A stretch of DNA of 12,729 nt from positions 1 to 12,729 of the forward strand of contig JBAYVV010000116.1 of assembly GCA_041674465.1 (NCBI GenBank), in the 5' to 3' direction. Shown here in pieces: positions 6,460 through 12,729 of this stretch. A model generated the notes under the pieces. It had not been told where the DNA came from and ran no database searches. It saw only the letters and a program-made list of their open reading frames with translations. The translations under genes and the position numbers were made by a program. Position 1 is the stretch's first letter. The number at the start of each line of letters is the position of its first letter. The stretch comes from JACRAR01 sp041674465 (GTDB lineage: Bacteria; Pseudomonadota; Gammaproteobacteria; Burkholderiales; Rhodocyclaceae).

Positions 6460-6527
6460 GAATTCCTCGACTTCCCTTGTTTCCCTTGCTCGTCCAGAAT
6501 GTGACAGGCGCAATTTGGAAACCGCAA

Positions 6528-6557
6528 ATTCTAGGACATTTCTGATCTGCGTGTCAA
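6528..6557 (-). promoter_or_regulatory. Strong sigma70 promoter of rplM-rpsI
   Basis: On the minus strand a perfect TTGACA (6552-6557) is separated by 18 bases from TAGAAT (6528-6533). Transcription should start near 6521, leaving a leader of about 60 bases before rplM. The leader holds a tandem repeat of CAAGGGAA (minus strand; 6472-6479 and 6481-6488). Confidence 0.75.
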
Positions 6558-6626
6558 ACCCAAGTGGATTTTCCTGGAAACGCAGCGGTTTGTGCGGCTG
6601 AATGTGGTGAATGGGAAGAATGAGCC

Positions 6627-6654
6627 TTGCGCTTAACGGCGACGCTACAATAAT
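6627..6654 (+). promoter_or_regulatory. Possible promoter of the OsmC-family gene
   Basis: TTGCGC (6627-6632), a 16-base spacer and AATAAT (6649-6654) give a moderate sigma70 match; the overlapping TACAAT (6646-6651) is an alternative -10 box. The start would be about 20 bases before the ATG at 6680. It diverges from the rplM promoter, leaving about 70 bases between the two -35 boxes. Confidence 0.42.
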
Positions 6655-6679
6655 GGGAAAAATCGCATGAGGAAACCCC

Positions 6680-7108
6680 ATGGAATGCAAGGTCAGTTGG
6701 TTCAGTGGCATGAGTTTCGTCGCCGAAACCGGAAGCGGCCACCTTCTTGCGATGGATGGCGCGCCGGAAGCCGGTGGCCGGAACCTGGCACCGCGTCCGA
6801 TGGAAACGGTGCTGGCAGGAACGGGTGGATGCACTGCCTTCGATGTCGTCATGATCCTGCAAAAATCCCGGCAGGATGTCACGGGATGTGAAGTCAGCAT
6901 GAGCGCGGAACGCGCCGAAACCGACCCGAAGGTATTTACCCGCATTCATATGCATTTCACCCTGAAGGGCAGGGGACTCAAGCCGGATGTCGTGGCGCGC
7001 GCGATCGGGCTTTCGGCGGAAAAATACTGTTCGGCCTCTATCATGCTGGCCAAAACTGCCACGATTACCCATGACTGGGAAATCGTGGATGAAACTGCTC
7101 ACACGTAA
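6680..7108 (+). CDS. OsmC family protein (YhfA type)
   Basis: A 142-residue cytoplasmic protein of the OsmC/Ohr superfamily, whose characterised members reduce organic hydroperoxides through two cysteines. The two expected cysteines are C50 in AGTGGCTAFDVVMIL and C116 in AEKYCSASIMLAKTA. The N-terminal strand region (MECKVSWFSGMSFVAETGSG) and the PMETVLAGTGGC entry to the central helix fit the YhfA branch, whose physiological role is not well defined. The ATG follows GAGGAAACCCC, a good Shine-Dalgarno. Its last 10 bases overlap the 3' end of coq7 on the other strand. Peroxidase activity is inferred from the superfamily only. Confidence 0.88.
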   Translation: MECKVSWFSGMSFVAETGSGHLLAMDGAPEAGGRNLAPRPMETVLAGTGGCTAFDVVMILQKSRQDVTGCEVSMSAERAETDPKVFTRIHMHFTLKGRGLKPDVVARAIGLSAEKYCSASIMLAKTATITHDWEIVDETAHT

Positions 7109-7719
7109 TACGCAGCCTTCGTCATTACTTTCGAGGTCAAACGCATCGCCAGTTTGACCGGCGCCGGCAGTTCCTGCGCGCCCAGGCGAACGGCGGTGTC
7201 GGCATGACTTTTTTCGTCGATTCGCATCTGCTCGAGTATTTCCCAGGAACGACGGTCCTCATGGGGCAGGCGCGTTTTGTGGTCTTCGAGGTGCGCCTCG
7301 ACTTGTTTTTCGGTTTCGGCGAGAAAGCCCAGATTCCAGGCGTCGCCAAATTTGCCGGCGATCACGCCCATGGCGAGCGCGCCTCCGTACCAGAGCGGAT
7401 TGAGGAAACTCTTGCGTCCTCCCAGTTCGGCGATGCGGCTTTCGGTCCAGGCCAGGTGCTCCGTTTCTTCCTGCGCTGCTTGCCGCAGTGCCTGTTTGAT
7501 CGAAGCGTCGCGCGAGGTCAGCGCTTGGCCCTGATACAAGGCTTGAGCGCAGATTTCACCGCAATGATTGACACGCATCATGGCAGCAGTGTGTCTGCGT
7601 TGTACATCGTCCATGTCGGCCTCGGGCAAGTCTGTGCCGGGAATCGGCCGGAGCGTGGATGCGGGTGCGAAGACGGTGCGCAAGGCCTGGTCGAATTCTC
7701 TGATGATTCGATCAATCAT
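7099..7719 (-). CDS. coq7: 3-demethoxyubiquinol 3-hydroxylase (Coq7, di-iron monooxygenase)
   Basis: Coq7 hydroxylates the C6 position of the quinone ring (2-polyprenyl-3-methyl-6-methoxy-1,4-benzoquinol) in aerobic ubiquinone synthesis, at the inner membrane. It is the alternative to the flavin enzyme UbiF. The 206-residue protein shows the ferritin-like ligand series: E55 in NHCGEICAQALY, E85 and H88 in EETEHLAW, E137 in AETEKQVEAH, and E169 with H172 in DEKSHAD. The middle GGALAMGVIAGKFG stretch is the membrane-facing helix. The ATG overlaps the stop of the lipoprotein gene in an ATGA junction, so translation is probably coupled. It converges on the OsmC-family gene with a 10-base overlap and no visible terminator. 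Confidence 0.95.
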   Translation of the reverse strand: MIDRIIREFDQALRTVFAPASTLRPIPGTDLPEADMDDVQRRHTAAMMRVNHCGEICAQALYQGQALTSRDASIKQALRQAAQEETEHLAWTESRIAELGGRKSFLNPLWYGGALAMGVIAGKFGDAWNLGFLAETEKQVEAHLEDHKTRLPHEDRRSWEILEQMRIDEKSHADTAVRLGAQELPAPVKLAMRLTSKVMTKAAYYV

Positions 7720-8249
7720 GGCTTCTCGTATTTTTGAACATCGTGGTGCCTGCCGCGGCGCAGGGCGTCGACCCCTTCCTCCGCCGAATTTAGCGTGCGA
7801 CTCCCCGGACAGAAAAAATTACGCGAAAGCGCCGCATGCTGGCTATTCAGGATTTTGTTCTCTATGTCGCGCCATTCGCTGACACGCGCCCTTGACCAGG
7901 TTTCGTCACTGCGTCCCGTAGCATAGAGCCGGACTTGCCGGGGGTCACAGCGAATGCTTTCGTAACTGATATTGGTCGAACCGCCGGAAGTCTTGATCAC
8001 CATCGTGTAAAGCACGACGCCCTCCTTGTCCACTCTTAGGGACAAGGGATCGATGAAGAAATGATTCGTGGTCATCTCGCCCGCGTAAAATTCAATCAGG
8101 TTTTCCTGCTTGGGAAAGGCGGGCAAGAGCGGTTCCTTCTCGGCAGATTTCTGCTGCAGAGGCGCATCCTCGGCGGACTTGTTGTGAGGCGAGCCGCACC
8201 CGGCGAGGAGGAGAAGGAGCAGGCAGAACAACCAGGCTGGCTGATTCAT
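7716..8249 (-). CDS. CNP1-like family lipoprotein of unknown function
   Basis: A 177-residue secreted protein. A hydrophobic N-terminus (LFCLLLLLLAGC) ends in a lipobox with lipid-modified C18, so it should be a lipoprotein anchored to a membrane from the periplasmic side. After a polar linker (about 20-45) comes a single domain with FYAGEMTTNHFFIDPLSLRV, VLYTMVIKTSGGSTNISYESIRC, WSRARVSEWRDIEN and HAALSRNFFCPG; I recognise this as the CNP1-like family of betaproteobacteria. Two later cysteines (in SIRCDP and FFCPG) could form a disulfide. It starts one base after the rppH stop (TGATATG) and overlaps coq7 by four bases, so the three are an operon. No function is known to me. Confidence 0.87.
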   Translation of the reverse strand: MNQPAWLFCLLLLLLAGCGSPHNKSAEDAPLQQKSAEKEPLLPAFPKQENLIEFYAGEMTTNHFFIDPLSLRVDKEGVVLYTMVIKTSGGSTNISYESIRCDPRQVRLYATGRSDETWSRARVSEWRDIENKILNSQHAALSRNFFCPGSRTLNSAEEGVDALRRGRHHDVQKYEKP

Positions 8250-8250
8250 A

Positions 8251-8775
8251 TCAATTTTCGACCACGGCAGAACTGCCCCATCCCGGTTTCATCCGGGCGG
8301 AATGAAGGAACAGATGCCGGGCCAGTTCTGTCAGCGCCTGTTGATACACGCCGCGCTTGAAGCCGATCACCGCATCCAGTGGAACCCAATATTCGCTCCA
8401 GCGCCAAGCGTCAAATTCGGGATGATCGCTGGCGCGCAGACTGACGTCGCAGTCGCGACCAGTCAGGCGCAGCAAAAACCAGATCTGCTTTTGACCCCGG
8501 TACGTATTGCGCCATTCCCGCCGAACCCAGTGACGGGGCACATCGTAGCGCAACCAGTCGCGGGTACGCCCGAGAATCTCGACATGTTCGGGCAACAGGC
8601 CTATTTCTTCGTGCAATTCGCGATACATCGCCTGTTCAGGCGTTTCGCCCTTGTCAATTCCACCTTGCGGGAATTGCCAGGAATGCTCGCGAATGCGTTT
8701 ACCCCAGAAGACTTCATTACGGCCATTCACCAAAATTATGCCGACGTTCGGGCGATAGCCTTCACGGTCCAGCAT
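8251..8775 (-). CDS. rppH: RNA pyrophosphohydrolase (Nudix)
   Basis: RppH removes pyrophosphate from the 5' end of transcripts, which triggers decay by RNase E; it acts in the cytoplasm. The 174-residue protein opens MLDREGYRPNVGIIL, close to E. coli RppH. The Nudix box is complete at 38-60 (GGIDKGE, seven residues, RELHEEIGL), and HSWQFPQGG precedes it as in the family. The frame extends to a GTG at 8787, but the ATG at 8775 matches the family start. It is the first gene of the rppH, lipoprotein, coq7 operon and diverges from proS. I could not find a convincing promoter for it in 8776-8955. Confidence 0.95.
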   Translation of the reverse strand: MLDREGYRPNVGIILVNGRNEVFWGKRIREHSWQFPQGGIDKGETPEQAMYRELHEEIGLLPEHVEILGRTRDWLRYDVPRHWVRREWRNTYRGQKQIWFLLRLTGRDCDVSLRASDHPEFDAWRWSEYWVPLDAVIGFKRGVYQQALTELARHLFLHSARMKPGWGSSAVVEN

Positions 8776-8912
8776 TTCAATACCCACAATTCTTAAATAT
8801 CGTTGCCCTCATTTTTTCATATTTCCGGATGGAATAGAAGGCCTCGGAACTAAGTAATCTCGGCCACATTGCCCCAAGCTGCCGGCATCGGGCATCTGCG
8901 GCAGGCACGCGG

Positions 8913-8918
8913 TAGAAT
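8913..8918 (+). promoter_or_regulatory. Possible -10 box of proS
   Basis: TAGAAT stands alone in the 180-base gap between rppH and proS, with no recognisable -35 box 16-18 bases upstream. A start near 8925 would leave a leader of about 30 bases. A 6-bp inverted repeat (CTGCCG 8879-8884, CGGCAG 8899-8904) lies just upstream and could be an operator or chance. Nothing else stands out in the gap. Confidence 0.33.
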
Positions 8919-8955
8919 TCTCACTTCAAAAGTCTTCGTGTCCCCGGATTCCCCC

Positions 8956-10677
8956 ATGCGTGCCAGCCAATTTTTTATCGCCACTCTCAAAGAAGCCCCG
9001 TCCGACGCCGAGATCGTCAGCCATCAACTCATGCTGCGTGCCGGTCTGATACGGCGCCTGGCAGCCGGGATCTATACCTGGATGCCGCTGGGGCTGCGTG
9101 TCCTGCGCAAAGTCGAGGCTATTGTGCGCGAGGAAATGAATCGCGCCGGCGCCATCGAATTGTTCATGCCTGCGGTTCAGCCGGCGGAGTTGTGGCAGGA
9201 GTCTGGGCGCTGGGAAAAATATGGCCCCGAGCTGTTGCGCTTCAAGGACCGCCATCAGCGCGAATTTGTCGTCGGCCCTACCCACGAGGAGGTCATTACC
9301 GACATCGTGCGTCGCGACATCAAGAGCGCACGCCAGCTGCCGCGCCATTTCTACCAGATACAGACCAAGTTTCGCGATGAAATCCGTCCGCGCTTCGGCG
9401 TCATGCGCGGCCGCGAGTTTCTCATGAAGGACGGCTACTCTTTCCACGTCAACTTCGAGGACCTGCAACGCGAATATCAGAACATGTACGCCACCTATAC
9501 CCGCATCTTCACCCGATTGGGACTCATATTCCGAGCGGTTGCGGCGGATACCGGATCGATCGGTGGCACCGGTTCGCACGAATTCCATGTACTGGCAGAT
9601 TCGGGCGAAGATGCCATTGCCTTCTGCCCGGATTCGGACTATGCGGCTAACGTGGAACTGGCCGAGGCGCTGGTGCCTTCGGCGGTTCGGGCTGCCCCCG
9701 GACTTCCGCTGGAGAAAGTGGCTACACCCGGCATGACACGTTGTGAAGACGTGGTCGAATTCCTCAAGCTGTCCCTTGCCCAGAGCGTCAAGGCGATTGC
9801 GGTGGTGCGCGTGCAGGACGGAAAACCCCGGTTCGTGCTGTTGCTGGTGCGCGGCGACCATGCCTTGAACGAAATCAAGGCGCAGAAAGTGATCGGCGAA
9901 TTTCGCTTTGCCCAGGAGCAGGAAATCGTCCAGGCCCTGCGCTGCAAGCCGGGCTACATCGGTCCGGCGCTGCTGCACAGTCCCGAAGTGACGGTGATTG
10001 CAGATCGTTCTGTGGCAGCGATGAGCAACTTTGTCTGCGGCGCGAACGAGGAAGGTTACCACCTCACTCATGTCAACTGGGGGCGTGATCTGCCGGAGCC
10101 ACAGCAGGTTGCCGACATCCGCAATGCAGTCGAGGGCGATGCTTCGCCTGATGGCAAGGGAAAGCTCGAGTTGTGCCGCGGCATCGAAGTCGGCCATATT
10201 TTCCAGTTGCGCACCAAATATGCCGAGGCCCTCAAATGCAGTTTCATTGACGAATCAGGCAAGTCACAGATCATGGAAATGGGTTGTTACGGCATCGGCA
10301 TCACCCGCATCGTCGGCGCCGCCATCGAGCAATGCCATGATGCGCGCGGCATCATTTTTCCGGCCACGATTGCGCCCTTCTCGGCGGTCATTGTTCCGAT
10401 GAGCTATGCCAAATCCGAGGCGGTGCGCAACGCGGCGGATTCGCTCTACGCCAGGCTTGCGGCGGCGGGTGTCGATGTCATTCTCGATGATCGCGACGAG
10501 CGCCCCGGCGTGATGTTTGCCGATTGGGAACTGGCGGGCATCCCGCACCGTTTCGTGGTTGGCGAGCGCGGCCTGAAAGAGGGCAAGATCGAATACAAGG
10601 GCCGCAACGATGCCGAAGCCAGCATGTTGCAGGCGAACGAACTGGACAGTTTCATTCGCGAACGCCTATGCAATTGA
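8956..10677 (+). CDS. proS: Proline--tRNA ligase (bacterial type)
   Basis: A cytoplasmic class II synthetase that charges tRNA-Pro. The ATG at 8956 gives 573 residues and the conserved start MRASQFFIATLKEAPSDAEI; a TTG further upstream (8869) would add 29 unmatched residues. The catalytic core has GPTHEE (108-112), motif 2 (FRDEIRPRFGVMRGREF, about 139-155) and motif 3 (GCYGIGITRIVGA, about 443-455). Between motifs 2 and 3, about 224-407, is the editing insertion that removes misactivated alanine, typical of the bacterial form. The C-terminal anticodon-binding domain begins near PFSAVIVPMSY. The Shine-Dalgarno is weak. Its TGA overlaps the next gene's ATG in a TGATG junction. Confidence 0.97.
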   Translation: MRASQFFIATLKEAPSDAEIVSHQLMLRAGLIRRLAAGIYTWMPLGLRVLRKVEAIVREEMNRAGAIELFMPAVQPAELWQESGRWEKYGPELLRFKDRHQREFVVGPTHEEVITDIVRRDIKSARQLPRHFYQIQTKFRDEIRPRFGVMRGREFLMKDGYSFHVNFEDLQREYQNMYATYTRIFTRLGLIFRAVAADTGSIGGTGSHEFHVLADSGEDAIAFCPDSDYAANVELAEALVPSAVRAAPGLPLEKVATPGMTRCEDVVEFLKLSLAQSVKAIAVVRVQDGKPRFVLLLVRGDHALNEIKAQKVIGEFRFAQEQEIVQALRCKPGYIGPALLHSPEVTVIADRSVAAMSNFVCGANEEGYHLTHVNWGRDLPEPQQVADIRNAVEGDASPDGKGKLELCRGIEVGHIFQLRTKYAEALKCSFIDESGKSQIMEMGCYGIGITRIVGAAIEQCHDARGIIFPATIAPFSAVIVPMSYAKSEAVRNAADSLYARLAAAGVDVILDDRDERPGVMFADWELAGIPHRFVVGERGLKEGKIEYKGRNDAEASMLQANELDSFIRERLCN

Positions 10678-11309
10678 TGCAGCGTTGCCGCAAGGCGCCA
10701 GGGCTGCTGGTGTTGGTCGGCTTGGTTCTGTCCCTTACCAACCCCGCGTTTGCCGGCAACCAGCACTACGAACCGCTTGCCGCCAGTGTCCAGGCGGCAC
10801 TGCAGGCGGCGGTATCCGATCGTGCCTCGCCTGATCCGGAGTTTCCCAGCATCATGGAAAAGATCGACTGGCTCACGGAGATGTCGCGCCGACTGGAGAA
10901 GCGCATGCCTGACCGTTCCGCGCGTATCGAATTCCTCAAGACCGTGTATTACGAAGCCAAGCGCGCAGGACTCGACCCGCAACTGGTACTTGGCCTGATC
11001 CAGGTCGAGAGCGCATTCAAGAAATACGCGGTGTCGCAGGCCGGCGCACGCGGCTATATGCAGGTGATGCCGTTCTGGGTCAAGCTGATCGGGCAAAAGG
11101 ACAACAACCTGTTTCACCTGCGCATCAATTTGCGCTATGGCTGCACCATCCTGCGGCATTACCTGGATATCGAGAAAGGCGATCTCTACCGGGCGCTGGG
11201 GCGCTACAACGGCAGCCTGGGCCAGGCGGAGTATCCCAATCAGGTCAGGACCGCGTGGGAGAAGCAGTGGAGTTGGGTTCAGCAACCCACCTTGCTCGGC
11301 CAGCACTAA
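10677..11309 (+). CDS. Exported lytic transglycosylase (Slt type)
   Basis: The enzyme cleaves peptidoglycan glycan strands, releasing 1,6-anhydroMurNAc ends, in the periplasm. From the ATG at 10677 the protein has 210 residues. A signal peptide has a basic start (MQRCRKAPG), a hydrophobic core (10-21) and an AFA cleavage site after residue 26. The domain shows the catalytic glutamate E111 in LIQVESAFKKYA, then GARGYMQVMP and ALGRYNGS, the three classic Slt motifs. An ATG at 10668, inside proS, is a possible alternative start; neither has a good Shine-Dalgarno. The TGATG junction with proS suggests coupling. It produces the sugar that AnmK recycles. Confidence 0.92.
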   Translation: MQRCRKAPGLLVLVGLVLSLTNPAFAGNQHYEPLAASVQAALQAAVSDRASPDPEFPSIMEKIDWLTEMSRRLEKRMPDRSARIEFLKTVYYEAKRAGLDPQLVLGLIQVESAFKKYAVSQAGARGYMQVMPFWVKLIGQKDNNLFHLRINLRYGCTILRHYLDIEKGDLYRALGRYNGSLGQAEYPNQVRTAWEKQWSWVQQPTLLGQH

Positions 11310-11339
11310 TCCCAACTTCAACGCCGGGGCGGCACCCAT

Positions 11340-11365
11340 CGCCGGCTTGAACTTCGTTGCCGGCG
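11340..11365. terminator. G/C-rich hairpin between convergent genes (weak terminator candidate)
   Basis: A 7-bp stem (CGCCGGC and GCCGGCG) has a 12-base interior that can pair further (AAC with GTT) around a TTC loop. It sits in the 76-base gap between the transglycosylase gene and the convergent cyclase gene. Neither side has a U-tract, so it would be a poor intrinsic terminator; it may pause transcription or protect the 3' end. Confidence 0.3.
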
Positions 11366-11385
11366 TCCGCAACGACTCGATCGGA

Positions 11386-12330
11386 TCAGCGAATCGCGAC
11401 CGGGTTGATCATCGACTGCACCGAGCCTTGGTACTTGTTCTGACCGAGCACGAACATGAATTCGTAAGCCTTGTCTTTCGCCAGTTCTGCGGTGTTGATG
11501 TTCTCGAGGATGTAGGTTCCGCTCATCGGCAGGAGAATCTGGTGGACCTCAAATACGCCTGCGTCCTTTTCAAACGGGATTGCCTCGACCGCCCAGGTGT
11601 CAGCGCCCACGGCAACAATGCCCTTGGAGACCAGATAGCGTGCACCCTCTCGACCCAGCCCCGGTTCCACCGATGCGTACCGTTTCGGTTCCTTGTCGAT
11701 CAGGCTGAGCCAGCCCGTGTGGAAGATCACGACATCGCCCTGCTTGATGGCCACGCCCTGCCGTTTCGCGGCACCCTCGATCTCGGCCGGGTTGAAGGCC
11801 GTTCCCTCCATGACCACCTCGACGCCAAAGTAGGCCGCCATGTCGAGCAGGACACCACGGGCCACCAGCGGCGGGATCTTGTCGGCGCCCAGTTTCTTCA
11901 GGCCGCTGATGCTTGCGAATTCGCCCCATTTGAGCCCGTTGTAGTAGCGATCGCCCACGCCAATATGTCCCAGCCCGTCAATCTGGGTTCCGATTCCCAT
12001 CCAGCAGTTCAAGATGTCATCGTTGAAGGTGGTGTGAGTCGGACCAAGGCCTTCCGCCGATCCGGTCTGGCCGGGTTGCACGATGTAAAGGCTACAGCTG
12101 CGCGGCGGATAGGCTGGCGTGGTTGGGCTGACGGTGATGCCCAGGGAATAGACTTTTCCCGTTTTGACCAGTCGCGCCGCCTGCAGGGCGGTCTCGCTGG
12201 TCATGTAATTCGCCGTGCCGAGTTCATCGGCCGGTCCCCACTTGCTGGGGTACCAGGTGGTCTGGGCAGAAGCCGATAGGCTCAATGCCAGGGTGCATAC
12301 GCCAAGCAAGCCTGTCCTTAACTGTTCCAT
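11386..12330 (-). CDS. Exported cyclase-family metal-dependent hydrolase
   Basis: A 314-residue protein of the cyclase family (PF04199), which includes kynurenine formamidase and isatin hydrolase. A signal peptide (MEQLRTGLLGVCTLALSLSASA) suggests cleavage near 22-23 and export to the periplasm. The metal-site motif, HxGTHxDxxxH in the well-studied members, reads GIGTQIDGLGH at 112-122, so the first two histidines are replaced while D118 and H122 remain. Later conserved-looking segments are VIFHTGWL, GADTWAVEAI and FEVHQILLP. GGAGGAA (12337-12343) gives a strong Shine-Dalgarno; TAAAAT at 12364-12369 may be a -10 box. Substrate unknown. The upstream minus-strand gene ends 52 bases before it and may be co-transcribed. 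Confidence 0.85.
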   Translation of the reverse strand: MEQLRTGLLGVCTLALSLSASAQTTWYPSKWGPADELGTANYMTSETALQAARLVKTGKVYSLGITVSPTTPAYPPRSCSLYIVQPGQTGSAEGLGPTHTTFNDDILNCWMGIGTQIDGLGHIGVGDRYYNGLKWGEFASISGLKKLGADKIPPLVARGVLLDMAAYFGVEVVMEGTAFNPAEIEGAAKRQGVAIKQGDVVIFHTGWLSLIDKEPKRYASVEPGLGREGARYLVSKGIVAVGADTWAVEAIPFEKDAGVFEVHQILLPMSGTYILENINTAELAKDKAYEFMFVLGQNKYQGSVQSMINPVAIR

Positions 12331-12382
12331 GCCTTGTTCCTCCGCTGAGTGACGCTGATCGATATTTTAAGTCCGTGGTTCT

Positions 12383-12729
12383 TCAATGAACATGCGCATC
12401 AGGCGGGGGCAGGATGCGCGGCTCCCGGTTGAGCGCGTCGATTTCGCCAAGCAGGAAGGCGCTGTCCTGCCAGTGGCCGGAATTCTGCGCATCATCCAGC
12501 GGCAGCCAGCGTGCCCGCAGGTAACCAAAGCGATCGAGCAGAAATTCCATATGCGACGGCGCTTCCCCCAGAACGGTCCGGCCGGGATTGCTCAAAGTGC
12601 GCCTGAACAGGAGGTAGGCATTGGCCACCTCCTGCGCCCCATCTTGCACAAGCACAAACGGCAAGCCCGGGGGCAGTGCCACGGCTGTGCCTGGCAGCAG
12701 GATTGCGATCACTTCGACGTCACGTTTGA
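12383..12729 (-). CDS. Unrecognised protein, 5' end beyond the window (partial)
   Basis: The reading frame is open from the right edge to a TGA at 12383-12385, giving about 115 C-terminal residues. A GTG at 12712 exists, but the frame stays open above it (KRDVEV), so the true start is probably outside. The visible part begins with a hydrophobic stretch (VIAILLPGTAVALPPGLPFVLV) that looks like a buried strand pair or a short membrane segment, continues with a mixed polar region (LLFRRTLSNPGRTVLGEAPSHMEFLLDRFGYLRARWLP) and ends in PPPDAHVH. No family is recognised. It may share a transcript with the cyclase gene 52 bases downstream. Confidence 0.5.
   Translation of the reverse strand, partial: KRDVEVIAILLPGTAVALPPGLPFVLVQDGAQEVANAYLLFRRTLSNPGRTVLGEAPSHMEFLLDRFGYLRARWLPLDDAQNSGHWQDSAFLLGEIDALNREPRILPPPDAHVH

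Noticed and set aside
6006..6693. Identical 14-base sequence AGGAAACCCCATGG at the starts of rpsI (minus) and the OsmC-family gene (plus)
   Set aside because: It spans Shine-Dalgarno and start codon in both; shared function plus chance is enough to explain it, and similarity does not extend further.
6460..6945. Extension of the rplM frame by 162 codons upstream
   Set aside because: The extra part has no L13 similarity, crosses the operon's own promoter, and the ATG at 6459 has a good ribosome binding site and gives the normal length.
8926..10197. A 423-codon minus-strand open frame across proS
   Set aside because: It is wholly antisense to a clear proS; its translation has no recognisable motif, and long antisense frames are expected in G/C-rich coding DNA.
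11137..12279. A 380-codon plus-strand open frame
   Set aside because: It overlaps the transglycosylase in another frame and is antisense to the cyclase-family gene, which has a signal peptide and family motifs.
1..12729. Insertion sequences, prophage genes, CRISPR repeats, tRNA genes or attachment sites
   Set aside because: I looked for transposase or integrase motifs, regularly spaced repeats and tRNA-like cloverleaf sequences by eye and found none; gene order and composition look like core chromosome.

Overview
The window looks like core chromosome of a betaproteobacterium, probably of the Nitrosomonadales (Gallionella, Sideroxydans or Sulfuricella type). This is an inference from protein flavour and gene order (anmK, erpA, bactofilin, DUF6776 gene, argC, rpsI, rplM; then rppH with proS). 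No search was run. Coq7 points to ubiquinone-based aerobic respiration. I see no insertion sequence, prophage, CRISPR array or tRNA.

Region 1 (1-300, minus strand) holds a strong ribosomal-RNA-type promoter (TTGACC, 16-base spacer, TATAAT, A/T-rich upstream element) and a leader with boxB-like and boxA-like antitermination signals running off the left edge. A 16S rRNA gene should begin just outside the window. tyrS (330-1526, minus) lies directly upstream, only about 57 bases from the -35 box.

Region 2 (1527-6459) carries cell-wall recycling, Fe-S and translation genes. A small 53-codon reading frame sits where related genomes, as I recall them, keep an M23 peptidase gene. anmK (plus) follows and converges on erpA (minus) across a perfect 13-bp hairpin. 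The minus-strand block rplM-rpsI, terminator, argC-DUF6776 gene-bactofilin gene, erpA has a clear promoter before rplM and another before erpA. argC overlaps the DUF6776 gene, and the bactofilin gene starts 12 bases after that gene with a run of eight G as its Shine-Dalgarno.

Region 3 (6460-8775): an OsmC/YhfA-type gene (plus) diverges from rplM and overlaps the end of coq7 tail to tail. rppH, a CNP1-like lipoprotein gene and coq7 form a tightly packed minus-strand operon.

Region 4 (8776-12729): proS and an exported lytic transglycosylase share a TGATG stop/start junction on the plus strand. They converge on an exported cyclase-family hydrolase with an unusual metal-site motif (minus). A partial unrecognised gene runs off the right edge.

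Most of this is ordinary housekeeping DNA. The parts least explained by known biology are the bactofilin/DUF6776 pair, the small frame before anmK, the CNP1-like lipoprotein between rppH and coq7, and the divergent cyclase with its unknown neighbour.
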